A DNA stretch of 64,000 nt, from contig JAYGXS010000006.1 in NCBI GenBank assembly GCA_036362985.1, positions 16,022,987-16,086,986 of the forward strand, in the 5' to 3' direction. The position numbers and the translations under genes were made by a program. The notes beneath the pieces were generated by a model that saw only the letters and a program-made list of their open reading frames with translations, did no database searches and was not told the DNA's origin. Of this stretch, positions 12,601 to 24,600 are shown one piece after another. Positions within the stretch are counted from its first letter, which is position 1. Every line of letters starts with the position of its first letter. The stretch is from Ligula intestinalis (Eukaryota; Platyhelminthes; Cestoda; Diphyllobothriidea; Diphyllobothriidae).

Positions 12601-15600
12601 CCCGAGGCTTGGGCACACCCCCCTCCATACACGCGTTCGTCGTTGGTCGCGATGATATTAAAGCTCATTTCCATGTCTTCTCCCAAGGTTTTAGTACGCG
12701 ACCCAATTTGCCCTCGTAACTTTTTTATTTACCAAAAATATTGGGATATAATTTGTTCACTGACATGCCCCGGCCGTCCTCTCCCCGCAAATCAGGTGTT
12801 CATTAGCCCGCGGGGCACGCTTCACACTTTCCTCAGACGACCCCACGACATAATCCTACCCATTAGGTTAGTTGAATAACTATTCCTATGATTTTCTGCT
12901 TTAAATTATTTGTTCTTTCTCCTGATGCGACCCAACCCTATTACTACCGATCCCCTAAGACAGAATCCTAGCGCAAGGAATAGCTAAGGACAGATGAAGG
13001 TTTGGCCGACACAGCCGCGACTTGGACTTGCGCAACATCAACCGCACTCTCCCCCCAACAAATCCCGTGTGCTAATGGCAAGAAAAAGTTCAGACGACGC
13101 AACGAGGAACATGAGAGTAGCGGCCGAGAGCACTACTTAGTTCGTCCACACGTCTACGTCGATCTGAATTCTTCTTGGACCACATTAGGTGCCAGGCCCA
13201 TGACTGCGCGCTTTCGGTAAGCTGTAAGCTATTGATGCGGGGTTAAACTACAATTTCTACACCTGTGTATAGGTGGCTGCAGACATCCACTGGGATTCCG
13301 TCGTCGTTATCTGAGGTGACATTCTGGTAGGCCTTTCGACTGGTTACAAGTAAGTTGTTTATCTTAGACAAACACTGGCCACACACATTTAGTCATCACA
13401 CGGGCCTACTTGGCCACATGTGACTCCATAAAAACCTGTGTCAGAAAACAGCCGGCCACATGACCAAGCACAAACTCAGACAACGCAAGCACGCAGTCGG
13501 CCCCTTTTTTAGATGGCTCCTCTGCTGTATGTGCGGTCTGAGCCTGAGACTATCATGGTATACTAAACACCGTGGCTTGGAAGATTGCCAACTGCGGATA
13601 GCAATTAAATCTCATCATCAGGTCAATGTCTATTTGTGTGGAGTTGCCGATTGCTGGACTGACGATCGGGCTTAAATGATTTGTTCTTAATTTTATATCT
13701 ATGGTAATTCCGTTCAGCAAAAAAGCATCGCCCTGATCGATGCCTACTACCGTTTCACCACTGCACGGGTTCTGGTTCATAACCACCTTTCAGAACCGCT
13801 AGCTATTCTGTCTGGCTATTCTGTCGACAAGGCTGTCGAAGAAAAGGCATCTCTGGAGATTAATGTCTGTCAAACTGAAGAAATATACAAGTTCAAATAC
13901 CTCGGCGCAAGATTGCTGCCGAATGGACAGAGTAAGGTTGACATTGTCTTCCAAATCGATGTAACCAGTCGAGTTTTCTCAAACCTTAGAAAATGCCTAT
14001 GGATCCGACGCGATATTTCTATTGCCACAAAGGTTCGCGTGTACCGTGCCTCCATTCGGTCTGTTCTTTCTCTACGGCTGTGAATGTTGGGCTATAAGCG
14101 TGGAAGACGAAAGAAAACTGGAGTTATTTGACCACTGTTGCTTAGGACCATACTTCGACTGAAGTCACAAATACGAAAGTCTACGCTCGCTGCGACAATA
14201 TCGCAAGGATATCCCCGGGCCATCCAAGAAAGACAACTGAGGTGGTTTGGGCACGTTCTTTGATGTCAACCTCACGAGCCCAGTGTTACTGCGCTCCATC
14301 CAACACAGTCACCCAATTGGAGATGATGAACAGCGGGTCAGCAGAAAACCTGGCTCGACTCAGTCCGCGAGGATATGGAAGTGGTTCTTGAACCTTCGAT
14401 ATTCGGCCTCCGACGTTGGCGAAGGGAATGGATTTAACTGTCCATGTCTGTTGCCACGGATCGTCACGCTTGGAGAAGTCCCGCCCGGAAAATGATCGAA
14501 GCCGGCTAGAGCAGTCACGGTTGCAATCGTGACAAATACAAGTACAAAGGAAGACGCATATGGCATCCGAACACACGTGAGATCTGAGCAGCCAACTGCC
14601 TATAAAGTACAAGCTTGGTGTGTCCTGTTTCAGAGGCCAGGTCATGTATGTGACACGTGCAGACGAGATTACCAGCTATGAATTGACCATGAGCTCGGGC
14701 ACAGGTTGGGGTCGTGGGTTAGGGGAGTGTGGTAGATGAAGCGCGAGTCTAATACCAGCATACAGAAAATTACGTGCAGCCACCTTTCCTGCGTCACCAT
14801 ATTGTGGGACACAAGAGGGACCTCGTCGAAGTCGACGGTCAAACTTCAATCAGTGTCTACTATTTGCTGTTTGTGTGCTCACACGAAATGGTATCTCATC
14901 GACGTCTGGTGTGGAATATTATCCTTGCAGTGGGCAGTAAATGACGTTACCATCTAAAGATATCTGGAGTGCTCAGAAAAGGTTTACGACTACAAGCAGA
15001 ACTAAGACTATAAAATTTAGCTAGGGGGTGTGTGAGACACCCATAGCTTTACTTTCCAAGCTTCTGAAATTAGCACTTACCGAAGACTTCTTCTACTTTA
15101 GAAAAAAACTACTGAAGCAGCAATAACTACTTCCTCGAGCGGACACATACCTTTTTCCTCCACCTGCGGCCATACCAGTTCAATGCACCAGCGGCGACTG
15201 CAGCTCGTCAACTGTGTAATGCTGAAGGTGGTCTAAAATTACATTGGAAAGGAGTCAACCAGAGGGAAATAGAAACGCATTAGGGTACTAGACATAGATA
15301 ACTAGTGTGTGTATCCCTCATAGCCCGCCACAGGTCATGGGAATGGAGCAGATGTGCGCTAAATTCAAGAGAAATAACAGGCAGAGTTAAGGTGAGGGTA
15401 GGATTTAGGGGTCGGGTTAATGTTGTGACACGGGAATAGGTGCCCATCTTGGCATCTAGCGGAAGGCTATTTGTATAACAGGGAGGGATACACCAATTAT
15501 TCCTACCAAGTACTAACTAATTGAGCAACAGTGACCTATAGTATGAAGGTTAAAAATGTCGCTTTTGAATAAGCGACGCCGTGAATAAGAAGCATCCTTA

Positions 15601-18600
15601 GTAATAAATATATGCAAACTTTACGGTTGAAGCCGCATCGCTTGAAATCCTAGTGAAGATTCAATATGGCAGGAGCCCAACCTAACCGACTGCCAGCAGA
15701 ACTCTGCAAGTTCTCCTGATGAATCGTTCCATCGGCCGGCAGCCAACAATAGTTCATTGTTCAATGGGTGCGGCCTCAAGGTCACGCGTCTTCGCTAGTA
15801 AACTGTCCCCACTTTGACTGCGACGTGCGCCATGTGTGATACAGTCAATGATGTCCCAGACTGCGACGCGCGCCATATATGGTACACGTTTAGGCCTAAA
15901 GTAATGAAGGTTTGAAAACGCCGCCCCAAGGGCATACAGGCTATTTTGAGAATCGTAGTCAAAGTGTTAATCCGCCGGACTGGATATTCACTTTCTCACA
16001 CACACACACGTACGCACACGCACAAACGTGAGCGCGTCAGGCCTGCGGCCATCCAGCAGGTGACCGTATTTCAATGCGTCAATCATACAACACTCGAACT
16101 CGCTTAACAATCCCTTAAAAGCAACTGTCACAGGCGTGACTGGACACAGTCCACATCAGACCAGGCTTCGTCCGCGACCACTACAACCCGAGACAGCAAC
16201 GCCGAGTTCTGTACACAATAAAACCCTTATTCAGGCGGCTTCTACTAAGACGCCATTGTTGCTGTGTTCTTCCTTGGGGATTCAAACAGGGCGTAATCAG
16301 AAAGTGACTCCTCAGTTTATCCCCGTTACAACACAATACCTCTGTGTGAACCGTGAGCCTGGACTAATTGCTACAAGCGTGCTCTTAATGCTAACGGGAT
16401 CAGATTTTGGGTTCGCTTGGATATTTAAAATCTGGCACGGTTGTCGAGGGTGCAGACAACCAGGCCATTATTGCACCAGGCACGCAAATCTGAGGCAAAG
16501 GCGTCAAAGGTTCATTTCGGCGATTGCGTGGAATTCTGCAACTAACGGGCCGGCTGCGCGTTTCTTATCTTCAGTCGTTGCTGTTTTTGTGATCGGGCCT
16601 CTTGTTTAATTGCATTCTGAACTTGTACTGTGGATTATATTGATAGGAGGTTTTTTATTGCACCGAAGCGCAGTGGCCGACCAGCCTATAATTACTGTCG
16701 TACATGTACATGTATGTGTGCGTGGAAAGTAGACATTCGCGCCGAATCAGCTACTACAGCCAAATCCATCAGAGAGAATGAGATGGGCCGCACTGATAAT
16801 TCCCTCTTTTTGGCAAACCAGCACATTCCTCGTTCTATATATTAAATCAGTTGCAAATGAATCCACCAGGACGCGTTACGAATGATGGTTTAGAAGGTTG
16901 ACAATTGACGGAATAACTCGGTCCTGAGGGTCGGACTGTAAAAGCTTCTTAATATCGCCATTATGACACGCTCTCTTATTCAAGATGCGGAACGAAAGGT
17001 ACACTTTCTTCAAGTATAAAATTTGAAGCAGTAGTAATTTGCTACCAAACGAATATATTAGAGATTATCCTTGCTCAGATTTTCTATAAAATGTTTGAAA
17101 TTTATGGGAGCAGTTAAAATCAGTGAGAACAATGCAAGCTATTCAAGCTGCGTCTTTTTACAAGCGATCAGAAAGAGGCACGCTCAGAAGCTGGCACCAT
17201 GAAGTGACTGAATTATATTGAGATACGGCTGTATGATAATGGTTATCGGTTGCAGCAGCAGCTGCTGCTACCACTACTACTACTAGACCACCATTAATGC
17301 CACCACTAACACAAGAATCACCAAAACTACCCTTAAAGACCGAAGGACAAAATAAGCTTTTAAGCGTTTGCAAGCAGATAGATAAATAAAAACTAACCTC
17401 CGTAGAAATATTTTTGAACTGCAAAGTGAGCAGCAGATTTCTGACGGAGGAACCATAGGTCTGGCGAGTGGTAGCCTGTATTCGAAGTGAAGGCAGCAAT
17501 TTGAGGAGGGCTTCGTGTCGCAGGTACCTCGGCCTGTTAAAACAAATGAAAAACATTGACAATATGACGAGGAGGCCGAGGATAACATGAAGAATAAACA
17601 AAATTCCATCAAGCATACCCCGCGGAGGCAGCGGTAAGGGAAGGCTTTGGAGTGTTGTAGCTGAATACTATGTGGACCTTCTTAAACTGGACCGGCACTG
17701 GTGGATGCGGGGCAGCTATTGCAGCAGCAGAGCTGCTGATTTGCGGGACCGGCCCCGAAGGTGGCGGCAGTAGAGTGGATGAGGCCACAGTCCGCTTCCG
17801 TACTGACAAAGATGGCGCACGTAGCCACAACGGCTGCTCGACGCTGGCCGAGGGGGCCAAGTCGCCATCCAGCAACGGTATTCGTTGAATGAACTCAACT
17901 GGGTTGGGGGATCTTGTCATCCTTGACTAAATAACACAGTGCGTAAAATGAGTCTCTAATAATTATGCAGGTTGTTTATCAAGGAAAATACAGATTTAGC
18001 TCGAGGGCTTAGGACATTTTTTCATTAGAAAAATATCGGACGAGATTGAAGTCACTACGGTACGCTAAAAGCCGTGGATGGGAAGGTTGCCCACTGACGG
18101 GATGATTTGGACAGCGCAGTGTCTACGTGTGAAGTGGTCGATTAGTGAACTGAGAGTGTGGCTATAATGCCTCCTTCCTGATGAGGTCTCAGTGGCACTC
18201 CCATTGTGGTGGACCCGAGTCCTCTTTCGTCTCCCGTCTGCTTGACGTTTTCATTGAACCGGGTTCAGGTGGGGGAGGAGTGCATAGATGCACCGCAGGT
18301 TTACTCTCACTATAATCTAAGTCGCGCGGAAATCACTGCCTCTGCGCCAGCAGGTTGAAGTTCACATAGTGGACGTAGTTGAAACCAACGGCCGAAGGGT
18401 CGTACGTGAGAGAACTGAAGATAAAATGTGAGCTCAAACTACCACGTAAGTTGTTATCGTAGAAATCCAATGAAGGATTTTCTACGCAGAATGGTTACGT
18501 CGACTCGAACGAAAGAAACCCAGTAAAAAGTTCAAACCGTCAGCCAGTACTAAGATGAAGTGGATTCTAGTCCATCTTATATAAAGAAAATGAAACTTTC

Positions 18601-21600
18601 TTAAAAGTCTGCGTCCAAAAGGTTTTTTTTGTCTAGAAATTAACTGTCAGTTGACTTTTTACGAGCATGCTTATATGTACACACACATTCTTAGGTTTGC
18701 TTAAGCATAATAATGAGAATCGAAAATATAAAGAATAATATGCAGCAATGGCTTTTAAGTTAAAGAAAATTAACCATAATAAAATTAATGATAGGCTTCG
18801 GGGAGGATACATGTAAACATGAGCTTCAGCTGTTCTTAAAAAGTAGGTGAAGTTGGAAGTTTCAGGTTCGGTACGGAGGAGGATAATGGACACTGTCATC
18901 AAAAAGCCTATCCTCTACAGAAGTGAATGAAAGAGTTGTTGGCGAAAGTGCTGTCCAAAAAACGTTATAAACGGAGTTTTCTTAAGACAGGGAGGGAGCT
19001 GTGGTCCGCACAATGCAGCTACACTTGCAGGGGTAACTGGGAGAACCGGTTTTCTGCCAAGCAGCCGTTAAATCCTCATAACATATTCCCGGTTGCCAAT
19101 GCGCCTTTTGAAAAGATCATAATCTTCCATAAGAGTATTGACGAAAGTGAATTCTTCTGCCCCTCCCTATAACAAATACCGTAGAGCATACAATTAAAAT
19201 AATTTCTTGAGGATTTCCGTCTTCGAACGCCGATAACGGCGGGACAACACCGCACCAATTTCAGCCTTTAACATTAGTTTCCGAGAAAGGACGCACAGCG
19301 CCAATTGCTTTGCCTTAAGCTGACCAAAGGCAATGTAGGCAGCACACTGGACAGCAAAATTAGGTCATTTAAAACTCATCTATACTTACAAGGTTTAAGA
19401 ACATATTTATTTCAAAATTCAGATATTCTTAAAGCAAAACTGCCATCTGAAACGAACCATGGAACCGATGTGCTTTGTAGCAAAAACGAAGAAGCCGGGC
19501 CAGGAAGAGATAAAGCGGACATTTCTGAGTGGTTCAAGGCCACTGTTTGTGAGGTTGAGCCGAAGGCTGTGGATCTCGCCTTCAAAAACTTGTTGAGGAA
19601 AGCCATCAAAACTGACCTAAAATAAAAACGACATGCAGGTGTCGATGCACATAATAGAACTTTAAAAGGGATCGAATTCTAACTAAGATAAGGGCAAGAA
19701 ACATCATATCTGTCTGATGCTACACTCAGTCGCATCTTTCTTCACTGGCAGGGTCTTAAAAGCTCAACCGTTAGAAGCATGCGAAGGAAAAATGATAGCT
19801 GAATGAGATAATGAAACATAATAAACAGAAAATAATACTCGTTATAAGTGAGAAGCCGTGTATGTTCACTCATTGAACTAAACTACGACTGCACGCTTTT
19901 CACCTGCAATTATGAAACCGACTTCCTTTTTGAATTTTTTTCTGCATCGATGTATTTATTACTCACTTTGATGCCAATAGGGAGCCAAAATGGGTTCACC
20001 CAGCTTTCCTTTAATAAAACTGAACTGAACAGGCTTGGCGGTTTAGATGTGCTTTTAAAGTTCAGACAAACCTCAATCTCACAATTACCGCCAAAACCTT
20101 ACGCATTCAAAAGGGTTCAAGCAATGGATTATCAGTGAGATGGAACCAAAACGCAATTAGTAGCTGCCTAGGCTTCATTGAAAACGACTAGAGGGATATA
20201 CAAATACGAGAAGACGCAAGAGCAAACCCACCCCGACATCTAGCGAAACCTATCAAGAGCTAGTAACCAGAAAGCAGTGCTAAATGGGGCAAACAACGAA
20301 ATTACTGATAGAAAGGGTGGCGGCTGTCGGCTTTGTCAACCCGGCTTTAGAACTTTTGCCCGGAAGCGAAGTTTCTGGGCAGTCATCGCAATTCACTCCA
20401 CTTCTAGTCTTGATAAGAGTCTTGTCATATGAAAAATAATGTGTTTTTGAAACTACGGTGAGGTCGAGGCTTCATAAATCGCCTCTTATCAGAATTATAT
20501 TCATGCGCGAGTCAGTAATATTCACCGGGGCAACTGTGCTCCGCGACCAATCGTGAGATTTGACAGACTATGTTCCCACATTGTGCCATATAGTACACAG
20601 CCTTTGCTGATGTTTCAGAAATAACTCTGCAAATTTCGTTATGCACATCCTCCAATGCAAAGTAACCCACAATTATTGGCACTGTAGTAACAGTTGACGA
20701 TCAAGTTCCTCTTGATCATCAGGCTCGAACCCGCGACCTGTTGACGAGAAGTCCAATGATCTGCCTCTGTAACAAATCAGTAAGCGTTCATCAACAAGTG
20801 TCAATATCTCCAAATCTAAACCGGCAGGGCAACGAGCTCGTAGCTAAATGGTTAGAGCGTTAGACTTCTGATCAAATGGTCGCGGGTTCGAGCCTTGGGT
20901 GATACAACACTTGATATCGGATATGGTTGACTGACTACGGCCAAGGAATCAGAAATGGTTATTCCAGTCTCCCTCGGCTGATGGTAACATGAATCCTGTG
21001 TTAATAAGTAAGTTTAACATTCTTTTGAGAGTTGTTGTCAGCAACTTAGAGAAAACGAAGTGATATAAGATACGACCGTGTCAAATGGTGTAATAAGACA
21101 CCAAAAATCGCTCAAAGGGACCTTAACTAACCGAAAGTAGAGGTAGAGGAGGCACCACAGACCACGTGAAACGGGCGTCCTTCAGGCCCGACTGCTCAGT
21201 TTGCTGGTTTACGCTAACTTCGGAGGACGATGTAGACGACATAAACAGCAATTTACCGCGCACGGGATTGTGCACCAAGGTAGACGGCAGGTGAGGCGGC
21301 GTGACAATAGAACGACTATCGCCCAGTGGATCCGTCGTCGTCGTCTGAGCGGAGAGCATGGAGGAGAGATCCGAGTCGGAATCACCTGGTGACATTGTAA
21401 ACTTTGGTAGAACTTTATCTCCATTGTGAGTCGATGTGAGGGAGTTCTGTGACGAAGCATGGCTCATGCTGGCCTGACCGGAGGTTACGAGAGAGCTAGA
21501 ACTATTGCAGAGAGCGCTCGAACGGTCAAAAGAAGAGAGAGAACGGTGGTGGGACTGATATTGCTGCTGCTGATTGGGCGAAGAGACGTTGAGATTGAAT

Positions 21601-24600
21601 GCCAACCCCAAAAGTTCAATTTCTGCACAGACCTGCTTGGCTTGAATGCCCAGTTCGATCTGCAGAAAACAAACGCGGGCAATACTTAAAAATGTGAGCT
21701 ATGCCAGTAAGATATGGCACCGCGAAAAATGCCAGACCAGAATGTGATACAATCAAAGACATGCTGCGCACCCGGTCAGTAAAGGTGGGGAGTATAAAGA
21801 GTATATCTCACCATTTACACCAAGATTATAGGTAAACCAAAAGGAGAAATAGTTAATTCTAAAGAACTCAAGTAAAAAGGTAAAAATTATTCTTGTCAAC
21901 ATTTCGCCAACCCTCACACCTCTCCTCCCAGGGAACCACAGCAGACGCGTCTCCATCGCGTTCCCACCCACCCTCACGTCTGCTACACCAAACCTCCCTA
22001 CGGTGGATATATCTCCCCTCCTCTGTGTTTTTGATGACAGAGCAGCCCCTCCCGACCATGCTTCTCCTCCTCGCCGCCGGGATTGAGGCCCACCCGGCGG
22101 GGCTCCGGATCCAACAAGGGCTACTAGCCAGCCAGCCTCTCCTTCCACAAACTTACCGGACGCAGCACGGCGAACAGTAATGCGAAAGTTACGTAGAGTA
22201 GGTAACAAATATGGGAACAAAAAGCAAGGTGATTTGCGGTCCTTATCTTCATTAATTACGGCGCGTGGAATGTCTATTTTCTGAGGCAAAATACGTTCCG
22301 TAGTATTGTTTTCGTTCGCCGCGGATCAAGTACAAGTACCGCCGGAAGAGGAAGAAGGGGCGATTGCTGAGACCAAATTCCAGAGTTATAGGGAGTATAA
22401 GCAATTTTTGTATTCAGAACACTACTAACATCAGATCCAAGCCCTGATTGTTGGAAAAGGCAGGAGCCATTTGTGAGAGAGATTGATTGTGTACAGAACC
22501 CCGAGTTGCTGTCCCACGCAGCAGTGGCGACTGGCAAAGTCAGGGCTAGTGTTGACTGCGTCCAGTAAGGCCTGAGAATGTGTGGGAGATATAGATGGCA
22601 GCCACTCCTACATGATTGTGAAGCGAGTTCAAGTGATGTGAAATTGGTGTGTGGCATTGCTCGAGGGGGTCTTGTATAGTGGCTCCTGCGGCATCGGCCG
22701 AGGGTATTTTGTTCAAATAGACTTTTGGTAGCCGTAACTAGTTGTACATGGGTGTGTGCGAGTGAAATTCGGTCAAGGGTCTTCAGTTCAGCGAGACGCA
22801 ACCAGCTGCCCACGGAGATGTATGATGTTGAGGCAGTGGGCATCGAACAAGAAAGGGGACCACACTGTTAGATGTCCGTCATGCTGCCAAAGAACAGACC
22901 GCAAGTGGATCCGCCTCACGGGACACCTCCAGACCCAGTGGAGCGACAGTACCAAACTCTCTACCGTCACCCCCACCCCACTCGATCCTAAGCTGTCCTT
23001 ATTGCGATAGCACATTCATTTCATGTATCGCCCTGGTCGGCCACCTGCGAATCCATCGCACTGTGACCAACAGGCTAGTGCCAGGAGTCCCGATATATTC
23101 GTCAGATTCGCCTTCACTGTCCACTCACCGCACGGGCGAAATTAGCAGCGATATCGGCATGAAAAGCACACTTTCCACACCAGAAAAATCTACCAACTCC
23201 ATTACTAACAAGACAGCATCAGAGACAACTGCAGAAAAGGGGGATAGATGCACAGTTTAGGCAGTATTTATAATCCGTAGCGACGACAGGACCACACATG
23301 CACAAAAATTAACAGTTCTCGTGAGCTTTGCTTGCCTGGGCAGTCGACGCCCAAGTAGTTAATTGCTGCGATTTAATCACCCGCGTTGGATTTTGGCATG
23401 ATAATGACAGGACAACTAGGCCCACTGTCATCGAAATTGTTGATGGCCAGCGCCCTCCCTACGGATTGATTCCCCCGCTCAGGCAACGTCACAGTACAAT
23501 ATATGAAAAATGCAAGTCATTAAGTTTGTTGATGGACTGCGAGCCTGAGAACCATGATTCGAAAAGCTCGCGGCTCACTTAGTTTTCATCCCTTGCGAGG
23601 ATTTCGTCCAATTGGTGCTTTTATCATTTCTTTTTGTGCTTGTCTCTGATGATGGATTCAAGTCAGAATACTAAACGTGAGGCTACTAACGACTCCCATC
23701 CACAAGCGAGGACGCCGCTAACAGCAACAAAACTGCAACCGACGCTCCAATTGCCAAACGATCCTGCTCAAATTGCCACCACACGTGCACATCAGGCATT
23801 GGTCCGGTGGGTCACTTGCGAACTCATCAAACAGAGATCGGCCGTCCAGTGCTAGCAGCCTCAACATACGCTCACCACATCCATTTTCCCTGCCTACACT
23901 GCCCACGTATATTCACCCACCAAATGAGCATGATAGGCTGCATGCGTCTCCTTGAAAGCCTGCCTTCGGTTTGGACACTACTTTCGGACGCTGAACGAAT
24001 ACTACGCTACTGCAGGTTAACTTTTCGGCTAACCATCTAAAAAGATATGATTAAAGTCATTCTAACTATCAAACGCTTTTTTAGACACAGACCAGGTCCC
24101 CTACTCTCAGTCCCGGAACGATTTTTATTCCTGGAAGTATTCTGGTTCAGAATCCTACGATTGCGCTTAACAGAATAAAAATGACAAAAGCTGGGAAAAA
24201 TCTTTAAATAACATTTTTAAACGTGACTCTATGTTTACTAACAGCATAGAACAAACGCCTATAAACACGCCTGCCCGTATGTCTGACAAACTTAGTAGGT
24301 AAATGCACGCAAAGGGTTAGTACGCAAAATACCGAAACGTTATGCATGCCTTCTTCGAATAAACTTGCCTTCATTAGGAAGTGTCTCAAGTAACCTTAAA
24401 CCACTCGCCTGTATTTTTGGTATTCGATAGACTGTTCAGAAGGTAGACTGGATAAAGAGCCACTTTGTTAGGGTTTTTTGGCAATATTCTAAATGATGCA
24501 ATTTACTGTACTTATTTATTGGAAGTGTTTAATTTACGCATTAAAAGATAACGCCTCACAAGGTCTTTAAACCTTACAAACAAAAGTTAAGGACAAGACG

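Larger units (their letters stand above)
10832..17397. other. TRAPPC8 intron(s) with RTE-like 3' fragment; unplaced exon expected
   Basis: A coding exon or exons leaving in phase 1 should lie here but were not identified. The only clear content is the RTE-like 3' end at about 13690-14560, a GATCGGGTGCAGGTGGC dispersed motif at about 11422 and a CA-rich microsatellite near 15995-16030. The 157-codon plus-strand ORF at 16136-16609 has no recognisable domain. Confidence 0.5.
17927..21131. other. TRAPPC8 intron region; a conserved coding block is not found
   Basis: The flanking exons leave and enter in phase 0, and the vertebrate protein has about 100 more residues at this point. I found no exon that clearly supplies them. 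The 106-codon plus-strand ORF at 19305-19625 matches nothing I know. SINE-like pieces occupy 20690-21010. Confidence 0.5.

Noticed and set aside
16136..16609. 157-codon plus-strand ORF as a gene
   Set aside because: Composition is not protein-like, no domain is recognisable, and no neighbours support it.
19076..19180. Minus-strand open stretch after a TTTGTTATAG acceptor-like site, reading EEFTFVNTL, as the missing TRAPPC8 exon (family: AYVEFVNVS)
   Set aside because: Only a few residues agree, there is no good donor before the TAA, and the rest of the frame does not resemble the family.
19305..19625. 106-codon plus-strand ORF
   Set aside because: No recognisable motif and no splice or homology support; it lies inside a minus-strand gene intron, so chance is the simpler explanation.
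21753..22289. 178-codon minus-strand ORF as an additional TRAPPC8 exon
   Set aside because: Exons 15 and 16 already join in phase 0 with continuous homology, and the ORF is biased toward Arg and Gly from GC-rich opposite-strand sequence.
22274..22843. 189-codon minus-strand ORF
   Set aside because: It overlaps the plus-strand retroelement and zinc-finger relic region and has no family match, so it is probably a shadow.
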